A stretch of DNA of 64,000 nucleotides. It comes from Paenibacillus thermotolerans (GTDB taxonomy: Bacteria; Bacillota; Bacilli; Paenibacillales; YIM-B00363). The DNA lies in NCBI RefSeq assembly GCF_028745515.1, contig NZ_JAQZSG010000004.1, forward strand, positions 121,718 to 185,717, given 5' to 3'. The position numbers and the translations under genes are program-made. Shown here in pieces: positions 59,860-64,000 of this stretch. Below the pieces are notes generated by a model that was not told the origin of the DNA, made no database searches, and saw only the letters and a program-made list of their open reading frames with translations. Position 1 is the first letter of the stretch; the number at the start of each line of letters is the position of its first letter.

Positions 59860-60312
59860 CTACCTCAATTGGCGGATGGAAGTCACGGAAGCGGCGGATG
59901 CGCGAATATATGCGGCGATGTCCGGGATCGGCGATTCGGGCCGGAAGATGCGGCTAACGCCTGCGCGGAGCAGTGCGGGGTGGTCCGCCTCCGGGATAAG
60001 ACCGCCTGCGATAATCAAGCCGCGGTCCCAGCCGGCGGCGCGCAGCTCTTCGATGACAAGCGGAAACAACATGAGGTGGGCGCCGGAATGGGACGACAGG
60101 CCGACGCAATCGGCGTCTCGTTCCACGGCCATCGCGGCGATTTCCTTCGGCGTCCGCCTAACTCCGCTGAAGGTCGCTTCAAGACCCAGCTCCCGAAGCG
60201 CCTTGACGAGAATAATGGCCCCGCGGTCATGCCCGTCCAATCCCGCTTTGGCGATGAGCACCTTGGTGCGGGGCAGGGGGCTGCGGCTGTTTTGTTTCGT
60301 TTGATTGATCAT
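59860..60312 (-). CDS. Cobalamin-binding small subunit of acyl-CoA mutase
   Basis: A 150-residue B12-binding protein with the base-off motif DGHDRG (D26-x-H28-x2-G31), in which H28 is the lower axial cobalt ligand, and a GG segment (IIAGGLIPEAD). In the SxL motif the leucine is replaced: the segment reads GLSSHSGAH where relatives have SSL or SIL. It acts with the large subunit encoded just upstream. Its ATG overlaps that gene's stop by 4 bp; GGGAGG precedes it. Confidence 0.88.
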   Translation of the reverse strand: MINQTKQNSRSPLPRTKVLIAKAGLDGHDRGAIILVKALRELGLEATFSGVRRTPKEIAAMAVERDADCVGLSSHSGAHLMLFPLVIEELRAAGWDRGLIIAGGLIPEADHPALLRAGVSRIFRPESPIPDIAAYIRASAASVTSIRQLR

Positions 60313-61985
60313 TCGTCTATGACCTCCCATTCGTCGGCGGATTCCCGGTACGTCCCGAAGATGCCGCTTAATGTGCCGTATATTTCGCCGACGGTGCAGC
60401 CGGCTTGAACGGCTCCATGCATGGACGGCATCGTATTGAAGCCGCGGCCGGCATCGTGCGAGAGCCGCCGCAGCGCCCGCGCGGCGTCAGTCTCGCTGCG
60501 CTGCGCCCGGGCTGCGGCAAGCTCGGCGGCCCGCTGCCGTTCGGCGTCGGCTTGCTGCTCGGCCCGGCGGATGCGCGACAGCGAAGGCACGGACCGGAGC
60601 TCCGCCCCGTCGCCGGCGAAACGGTTGACGCCGACGATCGGACGCGTGCCGTCCGTAATTTCGCGGTGCGTTCGGTATGCGGCGCTGCGGATTTCGCGCT
60701 GCATGTAACCGCGCCGGATCGCCTCCACGGCGCCGCCTTCCCGCTCGACCGCATCGAGGCAGGCGGCAATGGAGCGCTCGATCGCATCGGTGAGCGCCTC
60801 CACTGCATACGATCCGGCCAGCGGATCGACCGTCTCCGCCGCGCCGCTCTCGCAGGCGATGATTTGCTGCGTGCGCAGCGCCAGCGCAGCAGCGGAGGCG
60901 CTGGGCAGCCGCAGCGCCTCGTCCTTCGCGTTCGTGTGCAGGCTTTGCGCGCCGCCGAACACGGCGGCGAGCGCCTGCAGCGTTACGCGCACAACGTTGT
61001 TGTCCGGCTGCGCCGCGGTTAACGTGGAGCCTGCGGTTTGCGCGTGAAACCGCAGCTGCAGCGAACGCGGCTCCTTGGCGCCGAACCGCTCGCGCATGAG
61101 CCGCGCCCACAGCCGCCGCGCGGCGCGGAACTTCGCCGCCTCCTCCAAGAGGTGGCTGTGCGAAGCGAAGAAGAAGGCGATGCGCGGGGCAACCGCATCG
61201 ACGGAAAGACCGCGGCTTAGCGCTTCCTCGATATACGCGATCCCGTTCGCAAACGCAAAGCCGACCTCCTGCGCCGCCGTCGCGCCCGCTTCCCGCATAT
61301 GGTAGCCGCTTACGCTGACCGCGTTCCATCGCGGAAGCGATTCGCACACATGCTGCATCACGTCGCCCGCCAGCCGCAAGGACGGCTCAAGCGGGAATAT
61401 ATAGGCGTTTCTGGCGGCGAACTCCTTCAAAATATCGTTCTGCACCGTTCCCGACAAAGCCCGCCGATCGACACCGGCTTTGTCCGCGACCGCCTCCACC
61501 ATGGCGAGCACGGCACCCGCCGTCGCATTGATCGTCATCGATAACGAAACGCCGCCGTCTTTGCCGCTGCCGCCATCGCCTAACGGAATCCCTTTAAGCA
61601 CCTTCTCCATATCGGACAAAGATGATATGGATACGCCGGTTTTCCCGACCTCGCCGGCGGCCAGCGGGTCGCCCGCATCCAAGCCCAGCTGGGTCGGGAG
61701 GTCGAACGCGAGCGACAGACCCGTCTGGCCTTTCCGCAGCAAATATTTCAGCCGACGGTTCGTCTCCCGCGGCGAACCGAACCCGGAATATTGGCGCATC
61801 GTCCAGAGCCGGCTTCGATACATATGCGGATGAATGCCGCGCGTATACGGAAATTCCCCGGGCCGGCCGATCCGTTCCGCTTGCGCTTCATCCATAGGAC
61901 CGGACGGGTAACATACGTCCATCTCTCCGCAAGAACGCGTGTTTACGGCACCATGTTGCCCTGGCAGCCATTCGTTCGCGGTCAT
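60309..61985 (-). CDS. Large subunit of B12-dependent acyl-CoA mutase (methylmalonyl-CoA mutase type)
   Basis: A 558-residue catalytic barrel subunit that performs a carbon-skeleton rearrangement of an acyl-CoA. The residues that distinguish substrates are Tyr66 in RQYSGFG and Arg192 in KEFAARNAY, the pair found in methylmalonyl-CoA mutase rather than Phe/Gln of isobutyryl-CoA mutase. The split from the B12 domain follows isobutyryl-type and archaeal mutases. A Gly-rich insertion (about 135-145) is unusual. Its ATG overlaps the stop of the methyltransferase gene by 4 bp. Confidence 0.88.
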   Translation of the reverse strand: MTANEWLPGQHGAVNTRSCGEMDVCYPSGPMDEAQAERIGRPGEFPYTRGIHPHMYRSRLWTMRQYSGFGSPRETNRRLKYLLRKGQTGLSLAFDLPTQLGLDAGDPLAAGEVGKTGVSISSLSDMEKVLKGIPLGDGGSGKDGGVSLSMTINATAGAVLAMVEAVADKAGVDRRALSGTVQNDILKEFAARNAYIFPLEPSLRLAGDVMQHVCESLPRWNAVSVSGYHMREAGATAAQEVGFAFANGIAYIEEALSRGLSVDAVAPRIAFFFASHSHLLEEAAKFRAARRLWARLMRERFGAKEPRSLQLRFHAQTAGSTLTAAQPDNNVVRVTLQALAAVFGGAQSLHTNAKDEALRLPSASAAALALRTQQIIACESGAAETVDPLAGSYAVEALTDAIERSIAACLDAVEREGGAVEAIRRGYMQREIRSAAYRTHREITDGTRPIVGVNRFAGDGAELRSVPSLSRIRRAEQQADAERQRAAELAAARAQRSETDAARALRRLSHDAGRGFNTMPSMHGAVQAGCTVGEIYGTLSGIFGTYRESADEWEVIDE

Positions 61986-62521
61986 CGGAGATCCACCTTC
62001 TCGTCCATAGCCGGCTGCATCAACAGCAGCGCGTTCTCTTCCACTTTCATTCGATGGCTAAGGACAAGCATATTGACCAGAGGGAACATGGCTGCCGTCC
62101 AATAGCATCCGAAGCAGAGCGGCAGCACGAGCATTTCGAGCGTAACGACCGCGTAATTCGGATGGCGGACATAGCGGTACGGACCTTTGCGGACGAGCTC
62201 TCGCCCGGGGACGACAAAGATGCGGGTGTTCCAATGGTCGCCGAGCGAACGGATGCACCATACGCGCGCCGCCTGCAGCAGCAGAAATGCGATTGCCGGA
62301 AGCAGCATCCATGGCGAAGGCTTGGGCGTGCGCAGCGTAAACTCCGCGAGCAACGAGAGGAAAAACATAACGTGCAGCAGCACGATATATTTGTAATGCT
62401 CGGCGCCGACCTCGAAGCCGCCGGCCTCCCGAATGCGCCTTGCGTTCCTTTCCGCCAGCCGAAGCTCCGCGAGCCGCTGGACGATCACAACGCAAAATAC
62501 GAGCGTAAACCAAAGCAGCAT
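61982..62521 (-). CDS. bpsB: Isoprenylcysteine methyltransferase-like membrane protein (BpsB/YpbQ type)
   Basis: A 179-residue membrane methyltransferase with four hydrophobic segments (about 1-14, 45-63, 70-90 and 135-160). The SAM-binding part is visible as GPYRYVRHPNYAVVTLEML. In B. subtilis the homologue BpsB methylates alkylpyrones made by the type III synthase BpsA, whose counterpart is the preceding gene here. The ATG has an AAGGAG site, 16 bp after the synthase stop. Confidence 0.85.
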   Translation of the reverse strand: MLLWFTLVFCVVIVQRLAELRLAERNARRIREAGGFEVGAEHYKYIVLLHVMFFLSLLAEFTLRTPKPSPWMLLPAIAFLLLQAARVWCIRSLGDHWNTRIFVVPGRELVRKGPYRYVRHPNYAVVTLEMLVLPLCFGCYWTAAMFPLVNMLVLSHRMKVEENALLLMQPAMDEKVDLR

Positions 62522-62537
62522 TTGTCACCGCTCCTTA

Positions 62538-63605
62538 TTAAAACTGTAATAACAGCAGCTCCGAGCTAAAGCCCGGTCCGAGCGCGCCCGCCAGTCCGCG
62601 GGAGCCCGGTTCGGTCCCTCCGCGCAATATGTCTTCGAGCACGAACAGCACCGTACAAGAGGACATATTGCCGTAATCGCGCAGGATGCGCCGCGAGGCG
62701 TCCAAGCGCTCCTTCGGGAGCCGAAGCGCCTCCTCGTAGGCGGTCAGCACCTTCGCCCCGCCGGGGTGCAATATGAAATATTCGATACTTTCCGGAGGCC
62801 AGCCGACGCTATTCGATAATTCCTCCACATTCGGGTGCATGTATCGAGCGATAATGGAAGGGATATCCTTGGAAAAAATGACCTTCAAGCCTTCGTTCGT
62901 AACGTCCCAACCCATTACGTCGAGCGATTCGGGCCAGATCGTGCTTTGCGTCGAAACGATCCGCGGCGCAGGGCGGCCGCCCGTGCCGATTCCATCGCAC
63001 TCGTCACCGGCAACGAGCGCCGCCGCAGCTCCGTCCGCGAACAGCGAGGTAGCCACGATGTTGCTTTTGGACGTGTCGTTGCGAATGAAGGTCAAGCTGC
63101 ACAGCTCCACGCTGACCAGCAAGGCTTTCTGCTTCGGAAATGCCTTCACGTATTCCGCCGCCCGCGACAAACCCGCCGCCCCGCCCGCACATCCGAGGCC
63201 CCAAATCGGCGTCCGTTTGATGTGAGGACGGAAGGACAGACGGTTAAACAAATAAGCGTCCAAGCTCGGAGTAACCGTCCCGGTAGTCGTCACCATAAAA
63301 ATATGATCGATGTCTCCCGGTTCGGTACCGGCTCGTCCCAGGCAGCTTCGCACCGCCCGCTCGGCTAAATCCACAGCGCTTTGCACGAACAAAGCGTGCT
63401 TCTCTTCAACGGAGCGGGGATGCTGAAACCAATCGAGCGGCGCGCAAAAATGTCTCGTTTCGATTTCACTATGTTCAAAGATCGGCAAAAAGCGGTCAAT
63501 ATTATGAACGGAGGCTTCAAACATGTGCCTGACGGCGTTCCTCACGTCCGCTTGACCGATCCGATGCTCCGGAACCGCGGTCCCAACGGAAACGATGGCT
63601 GCGAT
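62538..63605 (-). CDS. bpsA: Type III polyketide synthase (BpsA/chalcone synthase type)
   Basis: A homodimeric condensing enzyme of about 355 residues with the Cys-His-Asn triad: IWGLGCAGGAAGL (Cys about 139), YFILHPGG and YGNMSSCTV. Family members join fatty acyl-CoA with malonyl-type extenders to alkylpyrones or resorcinols. The first strand (IAAIVSVGTAVPEHRIGQ) is encoded upstream of the first usual start codon (GTG at 63545). The only initiation position with a ribosome site (GGGAGGG, 7 nt) is an ATC at 63605, and a TAA lies in frame further upstream. It heads an operon with bpsB and both mutase subunits. Confidence 0.85.
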   Translation of the reverse strand: MAAIVSVGTAVPEHRIGQADVRNAVRHMFEASVHNIDRFLPIFEHSEIETRHFCAPLDWFQHPRSVEEKHALFVQSAVDLAERAVRSCLGRAGTEPGDIDHIFMVTTTGTVTPSLDAYLFNRLSFRPHIKRTPIWGLGCAGGAAGLSRAAEYVKAFPKQKALLVSVELCSLTFIRNDTSKSNIVATSLFADGAAAALVAGDECDGIGTGGRPAPRIVSTQSTIWPESLDVMGWDVTNEGLKVIFSKDIPSIIARYMHPNVEELSNSVGWPPESIEYFILHPGGAKVLTAYEEALRLPKERLDASRRILRDYGNMSSCTVLFVLEDILRGGTEPGSRGLAGALGPGFSSELLLLQF

Positions 63606-63740
63606 GGTAGTTCCCTCCCGCTCAGGAAATGGTTACCATAGTTTTCCGATCGAGACGGCAATTTATGCACGAGCCTCCCGTATCGGGCGACGGGGATTCA
63701 ATTTGTTATAATGAGAAAAGAGGGCTCGTTGTACAACCAA

Positions 63741-63992
63741 CTTAGCATCAAAACTCTCATGTCCATGCGGCCACCACCATGTATGAAAGAAGCTAACGGA
63801 AGCGGATGTCCGCTAATTTTGTCGAAACCGGGTAAAAGGGCTCATTAGCGGAACCGAATGTCCGTTAATTCGCTTGAATCGCCGGTAATTGGCGGTTTTC
63901 GGGCGATTCGCGGACAACTTGTTCCGTTAATTCCGGCATCGCAAACCGAATGACGGGGACGCTCCGGCTTTAGCACCAAAAGATGGTGCTAA
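63741..63992. repeat. Hairpin-cluster intergenic repeat, copy B
   Basis: From 63792 this sequence matches copy A (33456-33706) with few differences but has three rather than four TTAGCGGA-TCCGCTAA dyads, lacking a 52-bp unit. It ends in AGCACCAAAAGATGGTGCT (63972-63990). The left block 63747-63767 shares AAAACTCTCATGTCCATGC with 33188-33207. The 395-bp stretch 63606-64000 contains no gene; a TATAAT on the plus strand near 63706 may belong to a gene beyond the window. Confidence 0.75.
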
Positions 63993-64000
63993 AGCGTTAC

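Noticed and set aside
1..64000. tRNA, rRNA, insertion sequences and prophage genes
   Set aside because: I looked for conserved rRNA and tRNA segments, transposase motifs and terminal inverted repeats on both strands and saw none that could be supported.

Overview
The window looks like chromosomal DNA of a spore-forming Bacillales bacterium, most likely Paenibacillaceae (Paenibacillus- or Cohnella-like). Supporting signs are a moderately GC-rich genome with Gram-positive Shine-Dalgarno sites and frequent TTG/GTG starts, a sporulation-type diadenylate cyclase (CdaS), a LysM/GH18 spore-type hydrolase, a YpdA-type bacillithiol disulfide reductase, split glycine decarboxylase subunits behind a tandem glycine riboswitch, KtrAB-type potassium uptake, and YmaF- and YhfH-like small proteins. 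I saw no rRNA, tRNA, CRISPR array, transposase or prophage module.

Layout. 0-7.7 kb: the end of a GH2 glycosidase, ilvA behind a promoter plus leader terminator, an orphan solute-binding lipoprotein, a DUF2087 regulator with a GNAT enzyme, an SH3/glucosaminidase and a P-loop kinase. 8.0-11.3 kb: a two-component system divergent from a small operon (a 37-codon ORF, a DUF6220-like protein, a VOC protein and a DUF6223-like protein). 11.5-19.6 kb: an AT-richer accessory stretch of small single-domain enzymes (LMW-PTP-like, GyrI-like, HAD, two NUDIX, an orphan PyrE, several VOC, GNAT, YjbR) with gene fragments among them. 19.6-25.2 kb: a TetR-ABC operon whose promoter is bracketed by two palindromes, a PhyH-family oxygenase, and a DoxX-ArsR-SRPBCC operon with a doubled operator. 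25.4-33.1 kb: YmaF, a chimeric remnant, a FucU/DegT/ceramidase-like cluster, a LysM-GH18 protein, CdaS, an esterase and small proteins.

33.1-41.6 kb: a repeat-rich intergenic region, the glycine cleavage operon (gcvT-gcvPA-gcvPB, minus strand) under a tandem glycine riboswitch, the divergent sdaAB-sdaAA-mug operon (mug is frameshifted) and a Ca2+/H+ antiporter. Glycine cleavage and serine dehydratase genes face each other across one regulatory region. 41.7-55.5 kb: a HelD-like helicase, a DUF1992 protein, KtrB/KtrA, an APH-like kinase, a DUF445 protein, a two-polypeptide 2-oxoacid:ferredoxin oxidoreductase with a small partner ORF, and small hypotheticals. 55.5-58.8 kb: an intergenic hairpin array and a three-gene ABC importer of the TrpXYZ type. 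58.8-63.6 kb: ypdA, and upstream of it on the same strand a tightly overlapping operon joining a type III polyketide synthase, an isoprenylcysteine-methyltransferase-like enzyme and both subunits of a split B12-dependent acyl-CoA mutase. 63.7-64 kb holds a second copy of the hairpin-cluster repeat seen at 33.4 kb.

The most promising undescribed system is the polyketide synthase-methyltransferase-mutase operon. The synthase appears to start at an ATC codon. Next in interest are the dispersed hairpin-cluster repeats, several of which have a period near 52 bp, and the FucU/DegT/ceramidase-like cluster.
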